The notes below the pieces were generated by a model, which saw nothing but the letters and a program-made list of their open reading frames with translations, had not been told where the DNA came from and searched no databases. The position numbers and the translations under genes were made by a program. From positions 22,587-45,737 of the forward strand of contig JAKCWW010002324.1 of assembly GCA_026260175.1 (NCBI GenBank): a stretch of DNA of 23,151 bases. Reading direction: 5' to 3'. Shown piece after piece: positions 9,111 to 21,100 of this stretch (position 1 is the stretch's first letter; each line of letters opens with the position of its first letter). This stretch comes from Reticulitermes lucifugus. Lineage: Eukaryota > Arthropoda > Insecta > Blattodea > Rhinotermitidae.

Positions 9111-12100
9111 CTGAAAGTAAATATAATTAAAAAATTGCCAGAAATTTTAGGCATACACTACAAGATAATATTAATGTTAATTTTAATTGGTGTGATGTCA
9201 GCTGGGTTCATCTGCCTCTGCACAGGAAACAATGGTAGGCTGTTGTCAACATGGTAATGAACCCTCTGTGGAAACAGTGGCAGGCTGTTGTCAACAGGGT
9301 AATGAACCCTCCATGGAAACAATGGCATGCTGTTGTCAACAAGATAATGATCTGTCCATGGAAGCAGTGACAGGCTGTTGTCAATATGGTAATGAACCCT
9401 CCATGGAAAAGTTCTTGGCTAAGTGATTACTAGGAATAGTGTGCCAGAAAATTCTATAAACTAGCCAATAATCTGTAGTGCATACAACTTATGGCCTACC
9501 ACACACCCTATCCATCACCTCTGGTTAGTGCTGAATCTCGCACTCACAACAGAATAACTGTTTATAGTCAATGAAGTTATTTTCACTAACTTCTTCTTCT
9601 TATTAAGCTCTACAACCCTGGATGAGTTTTGGCTTGCTCAAGTATTCCTATTTTCACTAACATTCAATGCAATTTCATAGGTGACTTGATACATGCCCTA
9701 TCTATAAAGAATCTCTCATCACTGAAAGTCACCACTGGGCACAACATTCTGTAACACTTCAATACGGGAGGTACACAGAAATGTTCTACTATGTAGGAAG
9801 CAATAAATGAGAGGGCTGTCTTATCTATATTAACTTGCCAGACCAATTATGTTAAGAAACTACCTCCCTGTGCTATTGGCTCCATCTTGCTCAGCAGTTC
9901 TATTATAATATAGGTATGTACACTTCGTGAATGAAAGGTGATGCTGAAATCAGAGTACTAGTAAATTTACAGAAATCTGCACTACCACAGTAAATGTACA
10001 AAATTACAATTTTGATCAAAGACATGAGTCAGGATTCCAATTTCAGGTTTCTTAATCTATGATTTCCAAGCATTTGGCATTAAATTTTGTAGAACTGGCC
10101 AAAACTCCATGTAAATAATGTTTCAGTGCTTACCTGCTATCAGTACATAAAACTGCAGCACCTACATGAAATCTGTTTATGATATGCCACACTGCTGAAA
10201 TTCCACAGTTGCACAATGCACACTAGTTGCAGCCTGCCTAGCAGATCACATTTCTTTTCTTATGTCTTTAATCACTACACCTGCATTCCTTTCACTTATC
10301 ACATTAAAAAAATTGTCATCTGTCAACAGTTTTTGTCTCGTATGTTTTGGCACAGCTGTTGTGTCCAGCCTGGTCTTACTTTGCAATAAAGCTATGGCTG
10401 TAGAATGGTAGAAAGTTAAACATATATGTTTGCAATCATGTATGACATGAGAAAATACACCAAAAGCACTGTGAAATGTGCAATGGCACACAAAAGATCC
10501 ACAAGCTATGTAATAAAAATGGAATGCCTTATCGGTTATGACAACCCACAGTCACACTGCAACAATCATGAGATGGAACCTAGATCTGTTATTGAAGTAT
10601 TACTAACTTACGTATGGAACAGTAACAACTGGAATTCCATTGTTAGTTGATAAATGCATGTTTCATCCAAAATGCTTAAAATTAATTCATGGAGGGATCA
10701 ATAAATTCATAAAATGCATAGTAAACATAATGCAATAGTATATATAATCCCCAGGCCAACATACAATGCAAAACTGATTTATAAGTAATGACAGATCTTC
10801 TCGTGAATGTGCACTGGATGAACATATGTGCACCAGTCTGTTTCCAATCATGTGGAGGGGGCAAGGCGATTGCCCCTCAACTTTGTTGACATCAGAATCA
10901 TTCTTAGATGAGAAAAAATACAGATTACTAGTTATAAAACTTGGAATTTTAAATTCCGATTTCTCTAAAACATAATCAACTTTATGAGTTTCATGTTTAT
11001 ATAAAGACTTTACCTGGCTGCTTGTTATTTTGAAGTGTGTGCTACGCACATATGATGGGTCTTTATACAGAGGATGTACTTCCATTCCATTTTCAACTGC
11101 TGCAAGCTTCAGTCCTAGCAGATGTCTATCTATGCCTTGTCCAAGTGCAGCCTAAAAGAAGACACATTCCAGGTGTACAGACTTTCACGCTGAATACCAA
11201 ACCACTGCACTAAGGGACACTGGAAAACTTTAAGACTGTGTTACATAATATATTTATGCCGGTTAAAAACTGTAGTAATTAACTGTACGGAATTCCATGA
11301 ACAGTCACTCAGGTGCTCAAGACATTGTCCACCTTTCCTGCAACTCCAGGGTCTAGTACCATGTTCACACAATTCGGACACATCCTGAGCCAGATATAAC
11401 CAGTTTACACCCTCACACCCTATTTCATTTGGACCCATCTTAATAACCTGCCATCTTTGCCCAAGTCTTCCAAGTGGTCTCTTACCTTCAAGTTTTCTGC
11501 CAAAACCTTCTTGCATTCCCATTTTTCCAAATGTGCTATATGCCCTAACAATCATATCCTTGTTTTGGTCATTGTAGCTCCTCCTCCTCCCCCTCATCAT
11601 CATCATCATTGATTTTGTAGGGTAAGGCAACTGACACTTTAAAGATTGATATTCATCTAATATATACACACAAATTCAGTTCCTGCCTCAAAGAGAACAC
11701 ACACCACGTCAATTACAAAGACCAACCAGTTAATTCTGTTTACTGTGAGAATCACACTGAACACACAAATACACTCAGCAGGCAAAATGTGAAATTTCTT
11801 AATGTTGCAGCAAATGGTATGTACAGTTACCACTAGGTTTTAAACAGTTTTAAATATGTTAGATGTGAGGGTGTCAGCCGAATTCATCTGGATTATGAAG
11901 GCCGCGGTAGACTCACGTGAACCTTCAGGTGCCACACCAGGTGGGAATTTCTTTCCCCTCTGTGTTATTATCGTTTCTACACAAAGGCTCTGCTCTGTGG
12001 AGTTACTTGGTATGAAAGGAGTTTGGGGGGGGGNNNNNNNNNNNAAAAAAATACCAGGCAGCAGTCCTGAATGGTTCACATGGTTCACAAGTATCATTCT

Positions 12101-15100
12101 GGACTCCAATATATGGATTTGCATTTTATATCTTATCAAAGTTTGAATACAGCATGAGCATTCTTTTGTTTCAATTTTGAGCTGCATGTGTAGTGGTCAT
12201 CCAACTCCTGTAATATGATATGAAGAATATATATGAGGCATGGATTTTCATAAGTTTCAGAATTTTAAATTCAGCCAAAACATTACAGTACATTATGAAC
12301 TTTTTAATAAAGTGCCCACACTTCTGTATCATGAAAAGTGAACCATAATTAATTGAGGAACCATTAAACCAAAAGGATAGGCAGTAAAAACAGGTGCAGC
12401 TCTTCAGTTCTAAACTTAAATCACAGCTGAACCAAAGAAGTCTGCAAACCATTGAATATGAGGGCTGTGGGTTTCTTTTTTACAAAACTGTCTGGGAACT
12501 AATCTTCTACACAGTACCTTCTCTGTTACTTCCTCCAACAGTCCAACACATAACTAAATTTTGTATAAATAACTATAACAATTCCTCTATTCACCATCTA
12601 TTTACAGGTTGATCATTGGGCCAAGTATCATTCTAACCTCAAATGTGACATCACAATGTTTTCTCAAGGGTTCTTCCTCCTGGACATCTGAGGTTATCAT
12701 TTCAAGGGATGAAAGCCACCAACAACGTACAAATTTCTATTTTACCTGTGTGGCATAATCTTTGTGACCTTTAACAGCAGCCAAGAGTGCTTGCTTTTTA
12801 TCTTCATTTGAACTCTTAGGATCAAGCACTGTCTTGGCAAAATGTACAGACTCTGTCGAACAAGAGCGAATAGTGTCAGTGCGTCCCAGATAGAAGAGGC
12901 GAGTTCCAGCTGATTCATAGTGAGCTGCTGGTTCATTGTGAAGTCTGCGGAACACAAAAATGTACATTATAAATCCTTCCTTTTTCTCTTTGAAGGACAG
13001 GGGGTGGGTTAAAGTTCTCATTTTTGCCACTTCCATTCCTGTCTCAGTCATAACATGTATTTTGTCACCAACTTACTCAATATTTTGTACAATTTCAAAC
13101 ATGCACTTGTATATAACATTTTCCTTTATTTCACCTCTCAATCTACATATTACTGTCCTGAATTATATTTACTTTTCAACATCAATTCCAGGGAAATTTT
13201 CTACGGACAGACACAACACTAACACTGTCCTTGCTCAGTGTATCTGATAATATGATGATGTACCAGAATTAATCACCTGTAATAAGCTAACTGAAGTGCC
13301 ACCTGGATATAACTGTCAGGACTCACTTTGAATTCTTTGATTACATTTTTTCCATATCCAGCATATGTACATGATAAGAAGTCAGTATCATTGACCAACC
13401 TGAAAAGCAATTTTAAATATCCACATTAGGATTTAATACATAATTACCACTACACATCAATCAACAAACTAATCAATCATTAACTGAACATGAAAGTTAA
13501 ACACTGCTGACAAAAATGTGCATACTGGAACCAACCATATTCAGTCCAGTTCACTACCCTCAGTGACTTTAAGGAAGAGTGAAAACCACCATAATGTATA
13601 AGAACACATGACTGCTCAAACGTTTCACTATACAGTAAAGCCCCTTTATAGTATTGCCCATTTTCCAGTTTCTAGTGTTGCTTTTTCATGGTCACAACTA
13701 ATCTCCACAAAAATACAGTAAAGTTGTCCCTGTGTATTCCATGAAGGCATGTGGGAAAGTGCAGCTTTATTTCCACTAATTTTTAACCTTTGCACTAGGT
13801 GAAGGTTCACACCTCAGGTATGTTGCCCCCAGGGAAAGAGCCCCCAGTACCTTTTGAAGACGATGAATATATAAGTACAATAATTATCAGGTCATGCTTC
13901 ATATTTTCAGCTGATATTTGATCTCCATGTTAAGACTCAGTACAAACTCACTTGTCCAGATTACGCTCAGCCACTTTGATAGCATTCTTAATATTTGGGC
14001 TAAGATTTAACTCTAATTTTTCTGGTTCTGGAAAAGCTACAGAATCTTCTCTGGATTTGCTCTTTGGTATCTTCTCACTGGAAAACACAAGAAATAAAAA
14101 TGTTAACTTTTACTAATAATCTTGTAACTCAAAACAAAACTGAATTACATATTATATCCCTTTCTATATGTGTAATATTTCAAAAGTCTTATTTGTAACT
14201 TTACAGAACAGAATATGTTTGCTGCAAATCAGATCTCTAAGTCTGCCTCAAATGTAGCTCTGTATTACACACAAAACTAAGGCTTTTCAAAAACGAGTAA
14301 CATAATGGGTGAAACATACACACAAAATGACTTGTTCATGTAACAGACTTCTATGAATGTAGTATGAATAGTTTTCAATCCAGTTAAGGCAACACATTCT
14401 TAAAATTAATTTTTGGTTTCAACTAAACTACAGGCTTGAGGTACAATTTTGTGTCTGAGACTTTATTATGTGGTTCCAGTAACAACCTTCATATTTCTGG
14501 ATTTAAAACCATCTCCTGGGAAACCATGTTCTGCCTTAATGAAGGCCTTTAATTAAAACTTCCTCCACTTTTCACGCTCATCACTGTTTTCAATTTCAGT
14601 TTATCACAACTGAAGTTAGGTGGCACATCTCTCCGATTAGTTCTCACTGTACTTTGTCTACGAAACATATTTTAAGAATTAACTACATTAGACACAAAGT
14701 ACTTTCAATGGCATCATCCAACAAAGCACAGAAGATTCCAGCTTTTATAATTTGAGACATTTAAAATGGAAGAACAGATGATAATTAATTTAAAAATTAC
14801 ACAATAAAAATATCTAAACTGAATTTGTAACTGAAGAACTAGATAACAACGAATGGACATTTTGGTTATGACAGAAAGGATTGTTTTTTATTCAAACAAA
14901 TAAAGAGGACATTTCTGGGAATGAGTAACAGCATATCGATAGGACTTGAGGCAAACACCATTCAACGACGTATGGGAATCATCACATAAAAAATATGGAA
15001 TTGTTTATAAAAATGAATGTGTTGAAAAATGTTGTCAGAAAGAAAGGTATGTTGATATAAATAGAGATCACATTATTGGGAATGTGTGAGTAAGAAGGGT

Positions 15101-18100
15101 TTGAGAGTGGAGGAAGGGACAAAACTTTCTGGCCACTATTTATGAGTGTGCAGGGATGAATAGACAGATTCTTATGCCTCCGTGTATGGGACAATTGCAC
15201 ATTCCAATAAAGCCTTTAGTGAATATTAAATAAAACATGCAGTAAAATAGAGGATAAATCCATCTGACATCCTTACACTTGGCAGACTGCAGTCACCATA
15301 CACATAGAAGAAAGTGTAATGTGATTTTACATCAGCATTCACCTGAGCTCATGTAAAACCAACTAATTTAAGGTGTAACTGTAACTTCTTATAATACAGT
15401 TTTAGAGTGAATCATGTAATTTTCTTTCTTTTTTATAGCATGCAGTATGAGTACATGTAAAGTTCCCTCCAGAAAACAGTCCAGCTGAACAAAGTCATGG
15501 AATTCAATGTGATACTTCACACTGCACTTCTTCAGCTTATTATAATTAGGAGCGTACAAGCATTTGGAAATAGCCCCTCTCATGCAGTTTTTTTTTTAAT
15601 GTTTATCACTTAATTATGATCTGTACTTTGACTTTAGCATTTTCACTGTAGAAAACCCTGATTCACCTAAGGAACTAGAAATGGAACATGCATTCAACTT
15701 GTTTTAGAAGAGGCCACTGTGCAGACATCGCCAAATTCCAAAAGTCTGTGTTATTCACGCTCGTTTTCAATGACAAGTCTGTTTGCAAATTAATAACCTC
15801 AAGTTCTAGTTTACCCACATTTTCCTTAACACTGAAGAAATAATTGCAGCACTCACATTTATATCCCTCTCTTGAAGTGGATTTAATGAAAGAAAGAGTA
15901 AGCATATACTGAAAGTCTTTATGCATGGTCATCAAATGTCATTTAATATTACATTTCTTGCTAACAGCCACACTGACACTGCTTATTAAACACAAACACA
16001 CACTTGTTATTAGTACCGATGAAGAAATATTTATTCTCCCATTTTTCATTAAAGATATACACAAATGTTCTCGATTTTTTTTATTACCACTGCACTGACA
16101 AGCCATTTTATTTTCCTCCCACAAACACGCTCAAAATATAAGAAATTTTGTTTGTAACATGAAAACCAGAAGACACAACCTCACAAAAATTTGCCTAAAA
16201 ATGTGTTGGCTTACTGATTCAGGACCATTCAGACCCATACTGCAAAATCTGTAGTTGAAGAGGTGGGGCCCCAGTTTGAAAATCCTAGAACAAAGCTAAG
16301 GGTTGTCTCCACTACAAGCTGTTAACTAGAAAACATCCCCATCACTATATACATCCACATTTGCTGACAAACTTAATTTAATTCTGGGAAACAAACAGGC
16401 TAACAGTAAGATTTATGATAGAGTTACTTAAGAACATGCAAGTGGCAGTAAGTTGTCTCTTATGGTTTGCCAGTAAATGGGTGGGACTGCTTCGGTGCAC
16501 TATCTCAGCTCTGCAAAGGAAAGGGTTAAAGATATTTTCTCATTTCAAATGTCACTGCGAGCAACATAACATTATGTCACAGGCAACATGTTGCCAACGA
16601 GCTGGTTGAGTGGAACTCCTTCTGGGCATAACCTTTTAATGAGTTTTCAGACTTAATGAGCTCAATTTGTTGAATATTTTCACAAGCATCTTGAGAAGAT
16701 TTAAGATTTTCAGTGTTGACATTGAGGATTCCGGTCTTCTGGAATGTTTACTCTATGTAGCAGGGTAAAAAATCCCGACACTTCAAAGGAACATCAGGAT
16801 CTGTTGACCATTCTATACAGTGTAACATCCCAGAAGATTAGAATCCTCATTTTGAGATGGTTTCACTGTAGTCCAAAACTACGTTAAAGATTTATTTGTT
16901 CAGTAATATTTAGTTGGGTTTCCTAAGGTATTCTGTTCTCATTTCAATACGGTTAAATGAACCTGTGTTTCTCAAACCTTTTACGTGGTGTATCAATCCA
17001 AAGAATAATAAGGTTTTGGTAACCAAATCATAGACATATAACGATTACAGCTGTGGTAGAGGAAATCAAAACAATTATAGCTTGTATCTGTGGTGAAACA
17101 AATACAAGTGTAAGGATGTATATTATGTTGGCTTTAGGCTTAGTTTAATTTTTGAGATGAACTATACTTGTACGTGTTACTCGGAACAACTGACAAGCAT
17201 AACTGAGTGACCCATGTCCTCAACAACCAGTCAACTAATCCTCAATTAGACACTTCTGTTAGTATACATAACATTCCAAGTTCACTGAAGTTAAGGCTAC
17301 TTACAGGAAATCCAAGCAGTAATTCATAAGCATAGCAACTGGTACTGCCTCAGCAGGACTATGCTCCACTGTAATTCCAACTTCTCCATCACGGCCAACC
17401 ACAATCTAGAACATGTAGTTTAATACAATAAAACTTTTAATCAACATTTCCAATCTACGAGATATCCTAGGACATAAGGTTCTTATTTTAATACTCATCT
17501 GTGTGCCCATAATACATTATTTCTTCACTTTCAATCAACTTCTGTGTAAATCACAAATCTCTCATTCCGTGGCAGAGATGTAACAATGTTATAGCAGAAA
17601 CAATGGATTCAACACAACTAAATACCAAAACCTGCCACTGGACTTTTCATCCATACAACAAACCAAAAATCTGCCCAATTCTGAGACTTTTGCAGGGAGG
17701 TTCACACATGGGAATTAAAAAACAGAGGAAACTGGTAACATATATATTAACTTCACCACATTTTCACTATAACGGAAATGGTAACTCTTCTTGTTTACCT
17801 AATTCACCTGAGTTCATGAATATTCTGCAGTAATGACAGGGTTTAAAAAAAACCATTTACAAGAATCATTTCATTTTGTTGGACATTTGCAATTTACATT
17901 TAGCACTGGTAATCCTGATCCAATTGCAACAAATGACAATATGCTATGTTACAAACTGCTTCTATATGACCATGCATATATACAACTTAACTAGTCCAGT
18001 TTATAGGAACCAATATATACCATTACTAGTTCATACGTACTCTTTCTCTCTACACTACACAAAGCAGTGTGTCAAGTACATGTGTTACCGACGCACAGGA

Positions 18101-21100
18101 AGTATAATAACCATAACAAAAACACTGACAGCTATTGTCATCAGTTTCTCAGTTCATAATTCTGTCTGTCACAAACATTAAGTCATATACGATCGTAAAG
18201 ACATCTTCTTACCTCAATTGCTTTGTCGAACCAGCGATTTCCTGAACTTCCTTTGCTACCACCTCCATGAACTATTTTCAGTGCATCCAAAGTTGCAGCA
18301 TTTCGGGCACTAAGATGGGAAGCACGTCCATCAAGACAAAGGAGGAACAATGACGCCTGAATTGCTTCTACACTTTTGCGGTTTAGTTCATCTAAAACCA
18401 GTTGAAAACTTAAGGAAAATGGGACACATTTTAACCCAATCAATGATCGGTCTAGCAGAGCTGGTAGTTACATTAAACAGGGGAATGGCACAGATTAGAG
18501 TAGCTACAGTGCAGCAGATAAGCAAATGCCTGGACAATATTTGCAAAAAGCATTACTACCATCAGATAACTATAAAGTAAACCAAGTACCTGCTGAATAT
18601 CATAACTGTCTCTACCACTCCAGCTGTGCAGTACTTCCATTTCCCATTTTAAAATGATGGTAAATAAACTATTAATAATGAAAATAACTAAGCTTCAAAA
18701 AATTTCTCTAACAAGGAAACAGAATGCAAGTTATACTAGATGAGCAATCTCTACGTTCCTTTTTAGTTGGATCAAAAGAACAGACAAAGCATTAACCCTT
18801 TGGCACTGGAACCAAATGCAGGGCGTACCCTTAAAAAGCTGGAAATTTAAATGGCCACCATTACTATGCAAGCTCTTGTTGACATCTTTGTATGACTTCA
18901 GGCACTTTAGTGAACATTACGCATTGACTGTACACCCAGCCCATATTATTCAGTATACAGTCATACACAACCTTACAGCACACTTTGTTAGGAAACTAGT
19001 TTCAGCATGATACAAGCCATCATCAGGCCCTTTTTCTTAAACATCTTCAGTAGACATTTTATTACTGCAAATAGGGATGAGATCTCATCCTTTGCAAGAT
19101 GCATGATAGAATACTAAAAAGAATTACAAGAGGCCATGAAAATTCTACAATTGTGTAGTAAGAGTATATAAAAATTGTGTAGTAAATAGGATAAGGACAG
19201 GTGGCGGCTCTTGTGAATGTGGTAATGAACCTTCGGGTTCCATAAAACGCGGGGAATTTCTTGACTAGCTGACGACCTGCTAGCTTCTCAAGGACTCTGC
19301 TCCATGGAGTTAGTTAGTAAATAGACGGTATAAGGAGTAAAGTATATAAAACTTGTAAGAATTGTTTAAGAATTCACTGATAGGCAGTAAAACTTTCAAT
19401 AACTGATTTTACATACACCGGGTCATGTTCTTTTTGAGGCATGAGAAAACCATCATACAAATGCAGAGTATTCTTACTATGAATATTGATGGAGACTGAC
19501 ACTTTAAATACCAATAACTTCTCGCAATTCGTGGTAGAATTTTTGTATATCCTCTTCACATATATAGTTATGTTATAATCTGGTATGACTTCATTTGTAT
19601 AGTAGATAATTCACACTGGAGTTTTTTGTATCTCGTTAAGGTCAATGTTATTTTAACATTTTACTTTTAGAGCAAGTGTGTGCCTCATCGTGTATATAGC
19701 TGCCTAGTCACCTAAACATTTGTACTGTTAGGTTGTGTATGACTGTATACTGAATAATATACACTGGTTTAATAACAACAGGGATGAATCATCTTAAAAT
19801 TCATGGACTTAATAAATAAAAATAAACCAGTGAAAGGGCATTAAACCAAAAATGAGAGACCACAAATTAAGATGTGGAGTAAATTGGCAAAGGGCATTAA
19901 AGTAAAAAGGTGTAAAACTGGGTTGGGTGTATTAGACTTTCGGCTGCAAAGGATTAACGGCCATTTGGAGATGTATGGTCATCAAAGAAAATCACGACTG
20001 CCTAAACATATGACCATATTGTACCTTAATACACACCTTTCACTAACTCACTATATACCTCTGCCCAGGTATCTCGGTGCTCGCTTGTTAGAATTCCAAC
20101 AGCTTCTGCTGGTTTCGGAGAAGCTTCCACCACTGCCTTCAACTGCTCAAGCAGCTTACCAGAACTGATAATCTCACCACGATTGTCATAAACATGGATC
20201 TTGAAAAACTGCAAACATGGGCATGAATGGGTTTATCTAGTAAATTATAAAGTGTCTATGCATTCCTTATATGAAATGAAGTTCACACTAATTACAAAAA
20301 TTCATGACAAGTTACTCCCAAACATATCAGTCACTTAAGAATGATGTATGTTCATTCCAAAGACGTTATATTTCTACATATAACAAATTTGTCTGTCTCA
20401 GTCTCAGTATTTGCAGTTCAGTGCACAGAATGTGTGAAGAAAAACAAACATCAGCATTGTATCTGCTATACCATGGACCTGTTTTCCAATAAAAGGTGAA
20501 AACTATTCCTCTGCATGCCATGAAGGCACATGGGGGAGTGGAGATATAGCTCCACTCATTCTTAACCTTAGCACTAGATACAGGTCAGCGGTCAGCTACA
20601 TATCCTGGCCACTTTACCTCCAGGGGAATATCCCCTGGTACCCACTGAGTAGAAGGCTGGGTAGGTCCCAGAGCTGATCTGGGAATTTTGGAGAAGAGGA
20701 AAAACTCTTGGCCCTGCCAGGAATCAAAGCACCATTCCTCGATCATCCAGCCTGTAGCCTAGTCACTATACTGACCGAACTACTCCAACTCTGTCTTGTT
20801 TATTCTAAGTCCTGTTTCATCAAGATATGGAGGATGATACCATGCACAGGACACATATTACCTTCTTTGCACACTGCCACAGATACAGCACCAATATGTT
20901 TCTAAATATGTGCCTGGGAGGCTCATTAGCACACTCGCATTATGAAGTAACATAACATCACCCAAGAGGACAAAATGTTTCCATGTAATACAAAAATCAA
21001 TCTAACAATGCAACCTGTAGTTTCACCAACATACACTATACAGAGGAACTGCGATACCCCAGTCAGAAAGACATGGTTATAGGCTGAATGACATGGGTTC

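Larger units (their letters stand above)
11152..12745 (-). other. CRAT intron (phase 0) carrying two LINE tails and an assembly gap
   Basis: Donor CAG|GTAAAA at the 12746 side. Contents: a minus-strand LINE relic (about 11270-11590), a plus-strand LINE tail (11890-12022) and a run of N (12034-12044). From 12050 to 12745 I see nothing beyond AT-rich sequence. Confidence 0.85.
14078..17304 (-). other. CRAT largest intron in the window (phase 2)
   Basis: Donor CCT|GTAAGT, acceptor TTTCCAG|TGAG. It holds a hAT relic (about 15590-15935), an inverted repeat (about 16722-16856) and a hAT-like terminus (about 16962). The stretches 14078-15589 and 16140-16720 show nothing I recognise. Confidence 0.85.
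18392..20036 (-). other. CRAT intron (phase 1), 1645 bp
   Basis: Donor AAAG|GTGTGT, acceptor GGTTTTAG|AT. It contains the 818-bp inverted-repeat-bounded insertion at 18943-19760. The rest shows no recognisable feature. Confidence 0.85.

Noticed and set aside
9232..9426. Small Cys-rich repeat protein on the plus strand
   Set aside because: The frame is open because the 45-bp unit is a multiple of three. Another frame matches the LINE tail, and the region is intronic.
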